Assembly (NCBI GenBank): GCA_963763015.1
Contig: CAVXML010000011.1
Location: 496,001 to 560,000, forward strand
Source: Fodinibacter sp963763015
Lineage (GTDB): Bacteria; Actinomycetota; Actinomycetes; Actinomycetales; Dermatophilaceae
Length of the DNA: 64,000 nt
Reading direction: 5' to 3'
Position numbers and translations under genes: made by a program. Below the pieces are notes generated by a model, which was not told the DNA's origin, ran no database searches, and was given only the letters and a program-made list of their open reading frames with translations. Below are positions 1-8,558 of this stretch, piece after piece. Each line of letters starts with the position of its first letter. Within the stretch, counting starts at the first letter, position 1.

Positions 1-1
1 C

Positions 2-451
2 GCCGACGTCATGGCCCTGCTGGCGCCCGACGGCCCCGTCTACCAGGCCGGGACCCTCTCCGGGAACCCCGTCGCGACCGCGGCCGGCCTGGCCACGCTC
101 CTCGCCTGCGACGCCGCCCTCTACGCCCGGCTCGGTGAGGTCTCCCACGCCATCGCCGACGCGGCCTCGGCCGCACTCACGGATGCCGGTGTGCCGCACC
201 GCGTCCAGTGGGCGGGGTCGATGTTCTCGGTGTTCTTTCGGGAGGGTCCGGTCCGCACCTACGACGACGCGCGTGCCCAGGACACCGCCGCCTTCGCGCG
301 CTTCTTCCACGCCATGCTCGGCGCCGGCGTCTACCTGCCGCCCAGCGCCTTCGAGTCCTGGTTCGTCTCCGGGGCGCACGACGACACCGCCCTCGACCGG
401 GTCGTCTCGGCGCTCCCCACTGCTGCGTCGGCGGCCGCCACCCCGGCCTGA
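2..451 (+). CDS. hemL: Glutamate-1-semialdehyde 2,1-aminomutase, C-terminal part (5' end outside window)
   Basis: PLP enzyme that converts glutamate-1-semialdehyde to 5-aminolevulinate, the heme and siroheme precursor. Only the last ~149 codons are present; the reading frame is already open at base 2. The visible part contains the family signature around YQAGTLSGNP (substrate/PLP loop of the small domain) and the conserved C-terminal stretch GVYLPPSAFESWF. It heads the cytochrome c maturation genes, the same order as hemL in Mycobacterium tuberculosis, which ties heme supply to heme attachment. Identification is secure; the length of the full protein cannot be judged here. Confidence 0.95.
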   Translation, partial: ADVMALLAPDGPVYQAGTLSGNPVATAAGLATLLACDAALYARLGEVSHAIADAASAALTDAGVPHRVQWAGSMFSVFFREGPVRTYDDARAQDTAAFARFFHAMLGAGVYLPPSAFESWFVSGAHDDTALDRVVSALPTAASAAATPA

Positions 452-533
452 ACGGCGAGCCGGCTCGGGAGGTGTCCCTGCACGTCCGGCGCCCGATCGC
501 CGGGAGGGTGATCGGACTCCCAGCCTGGTTTGC

Positions 534-539
534 GACAAT
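534..539 (+). promoter_or_regulatory. Candidate leaderless -10 box for the histidine phosphatase gene
   Basis: GACAAT ends seven bases before the ATG at 547 and no Shine-Dalgarno motif is present, so transcription would start at or next to the start codon. The same arrangement recurs at many genes in this window. Confidence 0.4.
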
Positions 540-546
540 CTGCCGC

Positions 547-1227
547 ATGACCTCCACCCCCGAGCTCGGCGGTCCCGCTCCCGGTGATCCCCAGCGCACC
601 GTGGTGCACCTGCTGCGCCACGGGGAGGTCCACAACCCCCACCGCCTGCTCTACGGCCGGATGCCGGGGTACCACCTCTCCGCCCTCGGCCGTCGCATGG
701 CGGACCTCGCCGCCGACCACCTCGGCGACCACGACGTGGTGCACGTCGTCTCCAGCCCTCTCGAGCGCGCCCGGGAGACGGCGGCACCCGTCGCGCAGTC
801 GCACGACGTCGAGGTGGTCCTCGAGGAGCGGGTCGTCGAGGCGGGCAACGACTTCGAGGGGCTCCCGGTGGCTGGCGGGTCCGGCATCCTGCGGCATCCT
901 CGGCTCTACCCCAAGCTGCTCAACCCTTTCCGACCGTCGTGGGGTGAGCCCTACGTCGAGATCGTCGAGCGGATGCGCCTGGCGATCGTCGACGCCCGCT
1001 CCGCCGCCCGCGGGCACGAGGCGGTCATCGTGAGCCACCAGGCGCCGATCTGGATGATCCGCCTCGCGACCGAGGGCCGCCCCCTCGCGCACAACCCCGC
1101 GCGGCGGGAGTGCGCGCTGGCGTCGCTGACGTCCTTCACCTTCCTCGACGACGAGCTCCTCTCGCTGTCGTACAGCGAGCCGGCCGCCTCGCTGCTCGAC
1201 CAGGCCCAGCCCCAGGCGGGCGCATGA
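547..1227 (+). CDS. Histidine phosphatase family protein (phosphoglycerate mutase-like)
   Basis: Cytoplasmic phosphatase of the branch-1 histidine phosphatase superfamily, 226 aa. The catalytic RHGE sits at residues 24-27 (phosphorylated His25) and a second conserved histidine lies in VIVSHQAP near residue 164. The substrate is unknown. Its position between hemL and a TlpA-type thioredoxin is the same as that of Rv0525 in mycobacteria, so it is probably functionally linked to heme or cytochrome c biogenesis, though this is inference from conserved order. The ATG at 547 is chosen because a -10-like GACAAT lies seven bases upstream; an upstream open frame lacks family sequence. Its stop overlaps the next gene by four bases (ATGA). 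Confidence 0.85.
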   Translation: MTSTPELGGPAPGDPQRTVVHLLRHGEVHNPHRLLYGRMPGYHLSALGRRMADLAADHLGDHDVVHVVSSPLERARETAAPVAQSHDVEVVLEERVVEAGNDFEGLPVAGGSGILRHPRLYPKLLNPFRPSWGEPYVEIVERMRLAIVDARSAARGHEAVIVSHQAPIWMIRLATEGRPLAHNPARRECALASLTSFTFLDDELLSLSYSEPAASLLDQAQPQAGA

Positions 1228-1832
1228 GCCGTCGCGCCCCGGCGCGGTATGCCGTGCGCCTCGCCGCCGTCGCGGTCCTCCTCGGCGGCACGGGGTGCTC
1301 CGAGGACCCGAACTCCATCGCGGCCCAGGCCAGGGCGGGGGACCAGAAGGGGTACGTCTCCGGCGACGGTGCCGTGGAGACGATCCCCGAGGCCGACCGG
1401 GCCGAGCCGGTCGAGCTGCGCGGCGAGCTGCTCGACGGCACGTCCTGGGACAGCGCGTCGGCTCGGGGTGAGGTGGTCGTCGTGAACGTGTGGGGCTCGT
1501 GGTGCGCGCCCTGCGTCGCGGAGGCCCCCGACCTCCAGGAGGTGTGGCAAGGGCTCGAGGCCGAGAGCGCGCCGGTCCACTTCATCGGCATCAACTTCCG
1601 TGAGGACCCAGCACGCGGGGCGGCCTTCGAGAGGAAGGCGGGCCTGACCTACCCGAGCCTCAGCGACGAGGCCTCGGGCGGTGTGCTCATCCTCGCCCTC
1701 CAGGGGAAGGCGCCCACCGTCCCCACCACCCTCGTGCTCGACGCCGAGGGGCGGATCGCCGCTCGGGTGAACGGGCCCGTGTCGGCGAGCACCCTGCGCG
1801 GCCTCGTCGACGACGTCGTCGCCGCGTCGTGA
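1224..1832 (+). CDS. TlpA/ResA-type thiol-disulfide oxidoreductase, putative lipoprotein
   Basis: Membrane-anchored extracytoplasmic thioredoxin, 202 aa. The N-terminus has basic residues and a hydrophobic stretch ending in GGTGC (Cys25), a slightly divergent lipobox, so lipid anchoring is likely. The redox-active WCAPC motif has cysteines at 94 and 97. The fold continues through a cis-proline region in KAPTVPTT. In system II cytochrome c biogenesis this protein keeps the apocytochrome heme-binding cysteines reduced, receiving electrons from CcdA, which is the next gene. It overlaps both neighbours by four bases, indicating a translationally coupled operon. Confidence 0.9.
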   Translation: MSRRAPARYAVRLAAVAVLLGGTGCSEDPNSIAAQARAGDQKGYVSGDGAVETIPEADRAEPVELRGELLDGTSWDSASARGEVVVVNVWGSWCAPCVAEAPDLQEVWQGLEAESAPVHFIGINFREDPARGAAFERKAGLTYPSLSDEASGGVLILALQGKAPTVPTTLVLDAEGRIAARVNGPVSASTLRGLVDDVVAAS

Positions 1833-2602
1833 CCACGACCGCCGTTCCCGCCACCGTGCTCGCCGCCGCAGACACGGTGACCAGCGGAGCCCTTCCCCTC
1901 GCCGTGGCGGTGGCAGCGCTGGCGGGGTTGGTCTCGTTCGCGAGCCCGTGCGTGCTGCCTCTCGTCCCGGGCTTCCTCGGCTATGTCAGCGGCCTGACCG
2001 GCGAGCCCCTTGCCGACCGAGGCCGCGGGCGGCTGGTGCTCGGGGCGCTGCTCTTCGTGGCCGGGTTCACCGCCGTGTTCGTGCTCGGCTCCATCTTCCT
2101 GACGACGGCCGGCCGGGTGCTCGTCGAGCAGCGCGCGCTCCTGATGCGCGTCGGCGGTCTGGTCGTCATCGTGATGGGGCTGGTCTTCCTCGGGGTGGGT
2201 GCCTCCCGTGAGGCCAGGCCGTCGTGGCGGCCGCGGGCGGGCCTGGCCGGGGCGCCGCTGCTCGGCGCCGTGTTCGCGCTCGGCTGGGCGCCCTGCACCG
2301 GGCCGACCCTGGCGGCGGTCCTCGTGCTCGGGACCGCGACGTCGGACCCCCAGGTGGGCCGCAGCGTGCTGCTCGCGACGGCGTACGGCATCGCACTCGG
2401 CCTGCCCTTCCTCCTCATCGCCGCCGGGCTGGACCGAGCAGGCCGGGCGTCCGGGTGGCTGCGACGGCACCAGCGCACGATCCAGGTGGTGGGCGGGGTC
2501 ATGCTCGTCGTCGTCGGGCTGCTCCTCGTGACGGGTGTGTGGGAGGACCTCAACCGCTGGGTGCAGGCCGAGCTCGTGAGCGGCTTCCAGGTGGCGTTGT
2601 GA
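1829..2602 (+). CDS. ccdA: Cytochrome c biogenesis protein CcdA
   Basis: Polytopic membrane protein, 257 aa, that moves reducing equivalents from cytoplasmic thioredoxin across the membrane to the TlpA/ResA-type partner encoded just upstream. The redox cysteines expected in the two homologous halves are Cys41 (in FASPCVLPLVPG) and Cys156 (in LGWAPCTGPT). About six hydrophobic segments are visible. Starts with GTG overlapping the upstream TGA. Length is typical of the short CcdA family rather than full-length DsbD. Confidence 0.93.
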   Translation: MTTTAVPATVLAAADTVTSGALPLAVAVAALAGLVSFASPCVLPLVPGFLGYVSGLTGEPLADRGRGRLVLGALLFVAGFTAVFVLGSIFLTTAGRVLVEQRALLMRVGGLVVIVMGLVFLGVGASREARPSWRPRAGLAGAPLLGAVFALGWAPCTGPTLAAVLVLGTATSDPQVGRSVLLATAYGIALGLPFLLIAAGLDRAGRASGWLRRHQRTIQVVGGVMLVVVGLLLVTGVWEDLNRWVQAELVSGFQVAL

Positions 2603-4164
2603 CCACCCGTACCGAGGAGCGCGTCCGCGTCACCCAGCCCCGCCTCGGCGCATCGGGCTGGCTGCGGTGGACCTGGCGCCAGCTGACCAGCATGCGGACC
2701 GCCCTCTTCCTCCTCCTGCTGCTCGCCATCGGCGCGATCCCCGGGTCGACGTTCCCGCAGCGTTCCATCGACCCGGCCCGCACGGCCCAGTGGATCGCCG
2801 ACCACCCCACCGCAGGGCCGGTGCTCGACCGCCTGGGCTTCTTCGAGGTCTACGCCTCGCCGTGGTTCGCCGCCATCTACCTGCTCCTGTTCGTCTCGCT
2901 CATCGGGTGCGTGCTGCCGCGCACGAGGATCCTCCTTCACCAGGTGCGGGCGGAGCCCCCGAAGGCCCCACGCCGCCTGGACCGGCTGGCCGCACACCGC
3001 ACGACCGAGGTCGACGGCGACCCGGCCGAGGTGCGCGAACGGCTGCGCGGTGCCCTGCGTGGCCGCCGCTACCGGGTGCACGCCCACGATGACCACAGCC
3101 TGTCGGCGGAGAAGGGCTACCTGCGCGAGACCGGCAACCTCGTCTTCCACGTCGCCCTCATCGGCGTGCTCGTCGGGGTCGCCTGGGGACACCTGCTCGG
3201 CTGGAAGGGCGACGTCATCGTGCCCGTGGGCAAGACCTTCGCCAACACCCTGTCGCGTTACGACACGTTCAACCCCGGCCCGTGGGTCGACGTGAACGCA
3301 CTCAGCCCGTTCACCCTGCGGCTGGACCGCCTCGACGTCGAGTTCGAGACCGAGACCAGGGGGCAGGGTCAGTTCGGTGCGCCGCGCGACTTCGAGGCGA
3401 CGACGACGTTCACGGATGCCGATGGCCGCACCGAGGAGCGGGCGATCCGCGTGAACGGCCCGCTCGAGACCGGGAACGGCACGGTCTTCCTCCTCGGCAA
3501 CGGCTACGCGCCGACGGTGACGGTCCGCGACGCGGAGGGCACGGTTCTGTACTCCGACGCCACGCCGTTCCTCCCGCAGGACGACACCTACACCTCGGTG
3601 GGCGCGGTGAAGGTGCCGGGCGCCTCGCCGCAGCAGCTCGGCTTCGCCGGCTTCTTCCTCCCGACCGGGGCCATCGACGACGAGCGCGGGCCGCACTCGG
3701 TCTTCCCCGACACCCTCGACCCGCAGCTCGCGCTCACCGCCTTCGAAGGTGACCTGTTCCCCTCGGGCCGCCCCCAGTCCGTCTACTCCCTCGACACCGA
3801 GGCGATGACCGCGATCCCGGGCAGCGACGCGTCCGACCAGCTGCGAATCCTCCTGCGGCCTGGCGAGACGTTCGAGCTCCCCGGCGGGCGGGGCTCGATC
3901 ACCTTCGACGGCGTGGAGCGGTTCGCCGGGCTGTCGATCCGTACCGACCCCGGCAAGAGCCTGACCCTCGTGGCCGCGCTGTTGTCGCTGGCGGGGCTCG
4001 TGGCCTCGCTCGTCGTCCGGCGTCGAAGGGTGTTCGTGCGGGTTGGGCCGGCCGGGCGACCGGGTCGTACTGTGGTGTCCGTCGGCGGCCTCGCCAAGGA
4101 CGACGACGACGGGATGCCCGACGAGATCACGGCCGTCCTGACCGCAGCCGAAGGAACCCGATGA
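2599..4164 (+). CDS. resB: Cytochrome c biogenesis protein ResB
   Basis: Membrane component of the system II heme-ligation machinery, 521 aa. N-terminal membrane segments flank residues ~35-55 and ~90-110, another lies near residue 180, then a large extracytoplasmic domain runs to residue ~450 and ends in a final membrane segment near 455-475. ResB works with CcsA/ResC to deliver and covalently attach heme to CXXCH apocytochromes. GTG start overlaps the ccdA stop by four bases, and its own stop overlaps ccsA, so the four genes form one coupled unit. An earlier in-frame start would run far into ccdA and is rejected. Confidence 0.92.
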   Translation: MTTRTEERVRVTQPRLGASGWLRWTWRQLTSMRTALFLLLLLAIGAIPGSTFPQRSIDPARTAQWIADHPTAGPVLDRLGFFEVYASPWFAAIYLLLFVSLIGCVLPRTRILLHQVRAEPPKAPRRLDRLAAHRTTEVDGDPAEVRERLRGALRGRRYRVHAHDDHSLSAEKGYLRETGNLVFHVALIGVLVGVAWGHLLGWKGDVIVPVGKTFANTLSRYDTFNPGPWVDVNALSPFTLRLDRLDVEFETETRGQGQFGAPRDFEATTTFTDADGRTEERAIRVNGPLETGNGTVFLLGNGYAPTVTVRDAEGTVLYSDATPFLPQDDTYTSVGAVKVPGASPQQLGFAGFFLPTGAIDDERGPHSVFPDTLDPQLALTAFEGDLFPSGRPQSVYSLDTEAMTAIPGSDASDQLRILLRPGETFELPGGRGSITFDGVERFAGLSIRTDPGKSLTLVAALLSLAGLVASLVVRRRRVFVRVGPAGRPGRTVVSVGGLAKDDDDGMPDEITAVLTAAEGTR

Positions 4165-5153
4165 CCGACACGACCCTCGCCCAGCTCTCGAACGTGGCGA
4201 TCTACTCCGCGATGGCGGTCCTCACCCTCGCGATGCTCGCGTACGCCGTCTACCTCGCACGGCTCGTGCCCAGCCGTGAGGTGGCGTCGGTCCCGGTCGC
4301 CGCCGAGGAGCGCGAGCTGGTCGGCCCGGCCGGCGGGCCGGCCGAGGGCGGCCACGTCGTCCGTGGTGGCGGCGGCCCGGTGGTCGGGGAGGCCGAGCCC
4401 GTCTCCGCCCGCAAGGCGGCTGGGGTGGCGTGGGCGCTCACCGTCCTCGGCACCGTCCTCGTCGTGGTCGGGGTGGTGCTGCGGGCCGCGGAGGTGCAGC
4501 GGTGGCCGCTCGGGAACATGTACGAGTTCGCCATCGTGGGCTCGATGTTCGTCCTGGTGTCGTACTGCCTGTGGTCCACGCGGCGTGACCTGAGGTGGCT
4601 CGGGCTGTTCGTCGTCACCCCGGTGCTGCTCACCCTCGGCCTGGCCATCACCGTCTGGTACACCGATGCCTCCGAGCTCATGCCGTCGCTCCGCTCGGTG
4701 TGGCTCGCCATCCACGTGACCGTCGCAACCCTGTCGGTGGCGGTCTTCACGATCGGCTTCTCGCTCGGCATCCTCTATCTGGTGCAGGACCGGCTGGAGT
4801 CAGCGCCGCGGCGGCCCAGGTCGTTCATGGACCGGCTCCCCGACGCCCGCGCGCTCGAGCGGCTCACCTATGCGGCGCACATCGTCGCCTTCCCGCTGTG
4901 GACCTTCACGGTCATCGCCGGCGCCATCTGGGCGCGGCAGGCGTGGGGCTCCTACTGGAACTGGGACCCCAAGGAGGTCTGGAGCTTCGTGATCTGGGTC
5001 GTGTACGCGGCCTACCTGCACGCCCGGGCCACGACCGGCTGGAAGCGCCAGAACGCCGTGTGGATCGCCCTCGTCGGCTTCGGGTGCATTCTCGTCAACT
5101 TCGCCGTCGTCAACGTCTTCTTCGTCGGCCAGCACTCCTACTCGGGACTCTGA
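4161..5153 (+). CDS. ccsA: Cytochrome c biogenesis protein CcsA/ResC (CcsB-type)
   Basis: Heme handling and attachment subunit of system II cytochrome c maturation, 330 aa, polytopic. The diagnostic tryptophan-rich heme-binding motif WGSYWNWDPKEVW starts at residue 262, facing the outside of the membrane. Conserved external histidines flank it, for example in the AIHVTVAT and GQHSYSG regions. A glycine-rich insertion at residues ~55-75 separates the first membrane segment from the rest, as commonly seen in actinobacterial versions. Pairs with ResB, encoded immediately upstream. Confidence 0.93.
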   Translation: MTDTTLAQLSNVAIYSAMAVLTLAMLAYAVYLARLVPSREVASVPVAAEERELVGPAGGPAEGGHVVRGGGGPVVGEAEPVSARKAAGVAWALTVLGTVLVVVGVVLRAAEVQRWPLGNMYEFAIVGSMFVLVSYCLWSTRRDLRWLGLFVVTPVLLTLGLAITVWYTDASELMPSLRSVWLAIHVTVATLSVAVFTIGFSLGILYLVQDRLESAPRRPRSFMDRLPDARALERLTYAAHIVAFPLWTFTVIAGAIWARQAWGSYWNWDPKEVWSFVIWVVYAAYLHARATTGWKRQNAVWIALVGFGCILVNFAVVNVFFVGQHSYSGL

Positions 5154-5158
5154 TCGCC

Positions 5159-5452
5159 GTGCTCCGCTACACCCTGCTCCGCCTGCTCGTCTTCCTCGGC
5201 TGCCTGGCACTGCTGTGGCTCCTCGGTCTGCGGGACGAGGAGGACGTGCTCCTCCTCGTCGTGGGCGCGGCGCTGCTGTCCGCGGTGATCTCCTACGTCG
5301 CCCTGCGCCGGTTCCGGGAGGACTACTCCGCGCAGCTGGCGGCCCGGATCGACCAGCGCTCTGCCGCCAGGCGCGCCCGTCCGGGCGCCGCCCCGAGCGA
5401 CGAGGACGCCGAGGACGCCGAGACCTCCCGCGACGACGGCACCTTCCGCTGA
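5159..5452 (+). CDS. Small membrane protein, DUF4229-like
   Basis: 97 aa. Two hydrophobic segments (residues ~4-20 and ~28-46) are followed by a charged tail rich in Arg then Asp/Glu. The sequence resembles the DUF4229 family of actinobacterial small membrane proteins, which often sit next to ccs or men genes. No catalytic motif is visible and no function can be assigned. It starts at GTG 5159, five bases after the ccsA stop. Confidence 0.7.
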   Translation: MLRYTLLRLLVFLGCLALLWLLGLRDEEDVLLLVVGAALLSAVISYVALRRFREDYSAQLAARIDQRSAARRARPGAAPSDEDAEDAETSRDDGTFR

Positions 5453-5492
5453 CCGGACCGGCCGTGGGTCGGACGGGGTGCAGGGGGACGAG

Positions 5493-6176
5493 ATGACCGC
5501 AGCCTCCGTGGTCCTCGTGCCGGGGCTCGGCCTGGATGCCCGGGAGTGGCGCGGGGTCCGGTCCCTTCTCCAGGGACCGAGCGCGACGGTGGTCACCCTC
5601 CCCACGATGGGACTCCCGGCCGCCGCGGCGGGCGGGGCGGGCCTGACGGTCGAGGACCAGGCGACCCGCCTGCTGGGCCTGCTCCCCGACGACCCGGACC
5701 TCCTGCTCGTGGGTCACTCGGCGGGATGCTCGGTCGTCGTGGAGGCCGCGAGGCGCTCGCACCGGGTCGGCGGCCTCGTCCTCGTCGGGCCGACGACCGA
5801 CCCGGCCGCGGCCACGTGGCCGCGCATGGCCGTCCAGTGGCTGCGCACGGCATCCCATGAACGCCTGTGGGAGGCCCGCGTGCTGGGACCGCAGTACCGC
5901 GCGACCGGGGTGCGTTCGATGCTCCGCGGGATGGACGCGATGCGGCACTACCGAACCGATATCGGTCTCGCGGCGGCGTGCCCGCCCACGCGGATCGTCC
6001 GTGGCGCCCACGACCGCATCGCGCCCGAGGCCTGGTGCGATGACCTCGCCCGCTCGTGCGGGGCGTCGGTTCTCACCGTTCCCGGCGCTGGACACATGGT
6101 CCCGCTGACCCACCCGCAGGCTGTCGTCGACGCGATCGGGCAGCTCGGTCCCGGCACCGCTGAGGACCTCAGGTGA
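5493..6176 (+). CDS. Alpha/beta hydrolase family protein
   Basis: 227 aa, cytoplasmic. The nucleophile elbow GHSAG places the catalytic serine at residue 76; an Asp in GAHDRIAP and a His in GAGHMVP complete a likely triad. The ATG at 5493 is preferred over a GTG 15 bases upstream because AGGGGG lies six bases before it. It converges on menA with an 8-base overlap of the two 3' ends. Since the locus encodes most menaquinone steps but no recognisable MenH (SHCHC synthase, also an alpha/beta hydrolase), this protein is a candidate for that role; the sequence alone does not prove it. Confidence 0.75.
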   Translation: MTAASVVLVPGLGLDAREWRGVRSLLQGPSATVVTLPTMGLPAAAAGGAGLTVEDQATRLLGLLPDDPDLLLVGHSAGCSVVVEAARRSHRVGGLVLVGPTTDPAAATWPRMAVQWLRTASHERLWEARVLGPQYRATGVRSMLRGMDAMRHYRTDIGLAAACPPTRIVRGAHDRIAPEAWCDDLARSCGASVLTVPGAGHMVPLTHPQAVVDAIGQLGPGTAEDLR

Positions 6177-7053
6177 GGGCCACACCCACCACCACGCCGA
6201 CGGCGGCCAGGACGGCATAGGCCACCTCGTAGAGCCCGGTGGTGACGAGCACCGGGACGAGCTCTCGACCCTCGGCACCACCCAGCACGGTCCGCACCGC
6301 CCGCACGCCGAGCGGAGCGGCGAGGAGGGCGAGCAGGACCCAAGGCTCCTGCAGCGCCATGCCGCAGAGCGTCAGGAGCGAGACCGCGAGGAGCGCGACG
6401 TAGAGCTGCCGGGTGCGTCGGTCGCCGAGGCGCACCGCCAGGGTCCGCTTGCCGTGTTCGGCGTCGGTGGGGATGTCGCGCAGGTTGTTCGCCACGAGGA
6501 TGGCCGACGCCAGCGCCCCCACTCCCACGGCACCGAGCAGCCCGAACCAGGACAGCCGGCCGGCCTGCGTGTACAGGGTGCCGAGCGTGGCCAGCAGCCC
6601 GAAGAAGACGAACACGTAGACCTCACCGAGCCCACGGTAACCGTACGGGTTCTCGCCGCCGGTGTAGCGCCAGGCGGCCAGCACGGCGAGCGCCCCCAGC
6701 GGCAGCAGGACCCACGCCTCCGAGAGCGCGACGAGGACCAGCCCGACGACCGCCGCCACGGCGAAGGCGGAGAAGGCGGCGACCTTCACGCGGGACGGCG
6801 AGGCGAGCCGTTGTCCCACGAGGCGTACCGGTCCGACCCGGTCCTCGTCGGTGCCGCGGATGCCGTCGGAGTAGTCGTTCGCGTAGTTGACGCCCACCTG
6901 GAGGGCGAGGGCGACGAGGAGCGCGAGGACCGCCAGCACCGGGTCCGCCGCCCCGAGCAGGTGCGCCGCAGCCGTGCCCATGACCACCGGCGCGACGGCC
7001 GCGGGCAGGGTGCGCGGGCGCGCACCGGCGACCCACTCCGAGAGGCGTGCCAT
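6169..7053 (-). CDS. menA: 1,4-dihydroxy-2-naphthoate polyprenyltransferase MenA
   Basis: Integral membrane UbiA-family prenyltransferase, 294 aa, that attaches the polyprenyl chain to DHNA to give demethylmenaquinone. The first Asp-rich motif is NYANDYSDGIRGTD near residues 50-63 and the second is NNLRDIPTDAEHGKRT near 178-193. Eight to nine hydrophobic helices are visible. ATG at 7053 begins the conserved N-terminus (WVAGARPRTLPAA); longer frames upstream add non-family sequence. Substrates come from the men genes nearby and from the prenyl diphosphate synthase at 40.4 kb. Confidence 0.95.
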   Translation of the reverse strand: MARLSEWVAGARPRTLPAAVAPVVMGTAAAHLLGAADPVLAVLALLVALALQVGVNYANDYSDGIRGTDEDRVGPVRLVGQRLASPSRVKVAAFSAFAVAAVVGLVLVALSEAWVLLPLGALAVLAAWRYTGGENPYGYRGLGEVYVFVFFGLLATLGTLYTQAGRLSWFGLLGAVGVGALASAILVANNLRDIPTDAEHGKRTLAVRLGDRRTRQLYVALLAVSLLTLCGMALQEPWVLLALLAAPLGVRAVRTVLGGAEGRELVPVLVTTGLYEVAYAVLAAVGVVVGVALT

Positions 7054-7061
7054 CCGGTGGG

Positions 7062-7316
7062 TCAGATGCCCTTGAGGAACTCGGGGTCGTCGTCCGGTCC
7101 CCGGGGCCGCGGTGGGCCCTGGACCGCTCGCCGGCCCCTGCGTGGCCGCCCGGCGACGAGCCACGCCGCAGGCCCCACGACGGCCAGGAGCAGGACGATC
7201 ACGAGCCACGCGAGCTTCGGCAGGGTGCGGACCGCGCGCTCCGGGGTCTGGATCACGTCCACGGTGCAGTACACCGTCAGCCCGAGGCTGAGCAGGACGG
7301 GAAGGTATCGGAGCAC
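7062..7316 (-). CDS. Small membrane protein with PLD-nuclease N-terminal-like domain
   Basis: 84 aa. Two membrane segments (residues ~5-20 and ~36-56) enclose a short loop, followed by a Pro/Arg-rich cytoplasmic tail ending in PDDDPEFL. This matches the PLDc_N family of small actinobacterial membrane proteins that are named for similarity to cardiolipin synthase N-termini but lack a catalytic HKD motif. Function unknown. Encoded between menE and menA on the same strand, so it is probably co-transcribed. The GTG start has a GATGAT box six bases upstream. Confidence 0.7.
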   Translation of the reverse strand: MLRYLPVLLSLGLTVYCTVDVIQTPERAVRTLPKLAWLVIVLLLAVVGPAAWLVAGRPRRGRRAVQGPPRPRGPDDDPEFLKGI

Positions 7317-7323
7317 GGAGCCA

Positions 7324-8493
7324 TCATCCCACGGTCAGGATCGCGGCCACCGCACGCCGGTCCGGCTTGCCGGGCCCCGCGAGGGGCACCGCCTGGACCG
7401 TCACCGCCCGCACCGGCAGGGCGTGGTCCGGCAGGATGCCGCGCAGGTGAGCGCGCAGGTCGGCGGCACTGACGCCGCGGCTCACGGCATCCGGCGCGAG
7501 GACGACGAGCGCGCTGACGGCTTCGCCCCACTCCGGGTGCGGCGTCCCGACGACCACCACCTCCCGGACACCGGGCACGTGGTCCATGATCGCCTCCTCG
7601 ACCAGCCGCGGGGCCACCTTGAGCCCGCCGGTGTTGACCATGTCGTCGACCCGGCCGTCGACCCGCAGGCGCGCGTGCTCGTCGGTGCGGCCGACGTCGT
7701 CGGTGCGGAACCACCGGAGACCGTCCTCGTCGGTGCCGAACGCGGCCGTCGTCAGGTCGGGTCGGCCGAGGTAGCCGTGGGCGATCGTGGCACCGCCGAG
7801 GTGGATCCGCCCCTCGTCGTCGAAGGCCACCTCCGTGCACGACAGGGGCTGCCCGTCGTGGACGCAGCCGCCCGCGGACTCGCTCATGCCGTAGCTCGTG
7901 ACGACCCGCACTCCGGCCTCCTCGGCACGGCGACGGACGCGCGGGGGCGTGGCCGCCCCGCCGACGAGGACGGCGTCGTAGCACCGCAGCGCCTCGTCGG
8001 CGACGGGGTCGTCGAGGAGCCGGAGCAGCTGGGTGGGCACGAGGCTCGTGTAGCGGCGCCCCCGGGGGTCGAGCCGTGAGGTCGCCTCGGTGAAGGCGCG
8101 AGGGGCGAAGCCTGCTCGACGGTCCATGACCACCGGCTCGGTGCCGGCCTCGAGGGAGCGCAGCAGCACCTGGAGACCCGCGACGTGGTGCGCAGGAAGC
8201 GTGAGCACCCACTGCCCGGGACCACCGAGGCGGTCGTGCGTGGCCCGGACACTCGCCCGCAGCGCGTTCGCCGTGAGCAGCGCTCGCTTGGGGGTTCCGG
8301 TCGACCCGGAGGTGCCGACCACCACCGCCAGGCCGTCCGGGAGCTCAGCGTCGGTGTGGTCGGGGAGCCGCGGTGGCGGGGCGGCTGCCGCGACCGGCAG
8401 CACCGGCCGACCGCCCCCCATGGCCTCCGCCAGCCGAGGGAGGAGCCCCAGGACCGATGGTCCGGCCGGCACGGGGAGCGGCTCGACCTGCAT
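7324..8493 (-). CDS. menE: o-Succinylbenzoate-CoA ligase MenE
   Basis: ANL-superfamily adenylating enzyme, 389 aa, that activates o-succinylbenzoate to its CoA thioester in menaquinone synthesis. The P-loop-like motif GTSGSTGTPK is at residues ~85-94, an SYGMSESAGG motif (A5 region) lies near 204-213 and a conserved YLGRPD follows. A late conserved lysine in GPGKPDRRA is near the C-terminus. It is shorter than typical 450-500 aa ligases, as is usual for actinobacterial MenE with a reduced N-terminal region. It heads the menE, PLDc_N-like, menA strand group. Confidence 0.93.
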   Translation of the reverse strand: MQVEPLPVPAGPSVLGLLPRLAEAMGGGRPVLPVAAAAPPPRLPDHTDAELPDGLAVVVGTSGSTGTPKRALLTANALRASVRATHDRLGGPGQWVLTLPAHHVAGLQVLLRSLEAGTEPVVMDRRAGFAPRAFTEATSRLDPRGRRYTSLVPTQLLRLLDDPVADEALRCYDAVLVGGAATPPRVRRRAEEAGVRVVTSYGMSESAGGCVHDGQPLSCTEVAFDDEGRIHLGGATIAHGYLGRPDLTTAAFGTDEDGLRWFRTDDVGRTDEHARLRVDGRVDDMVNTGGLKVAPRLVEEAIMDHVPGVREVVVVGTPHPEWGEAVSALVVLAPDAVSRGVSAADLRAHLRGILPDHALPVRAVTVQAVPLAGPGKPDRRAVAAILTVG

Positions 8494-8499
8494 GGCCCA

Positions 8500-8505
8500 A
8501 CTCTA
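8500..8505 (-). promoter_or_regulatory. Candidate leaderless -10 box for menE
   Basis: On the minus strand TAGAGT lies six bases upstream of the menE ATG, and there is no Shine-Dalgarno sequence. Confidence 0.4.
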
Positions 8506-8558
8506 GGCTCGCGCGCCGCCTCCGCTGCTGCGACCATGGTCATACGGCGGGAGGTGCG

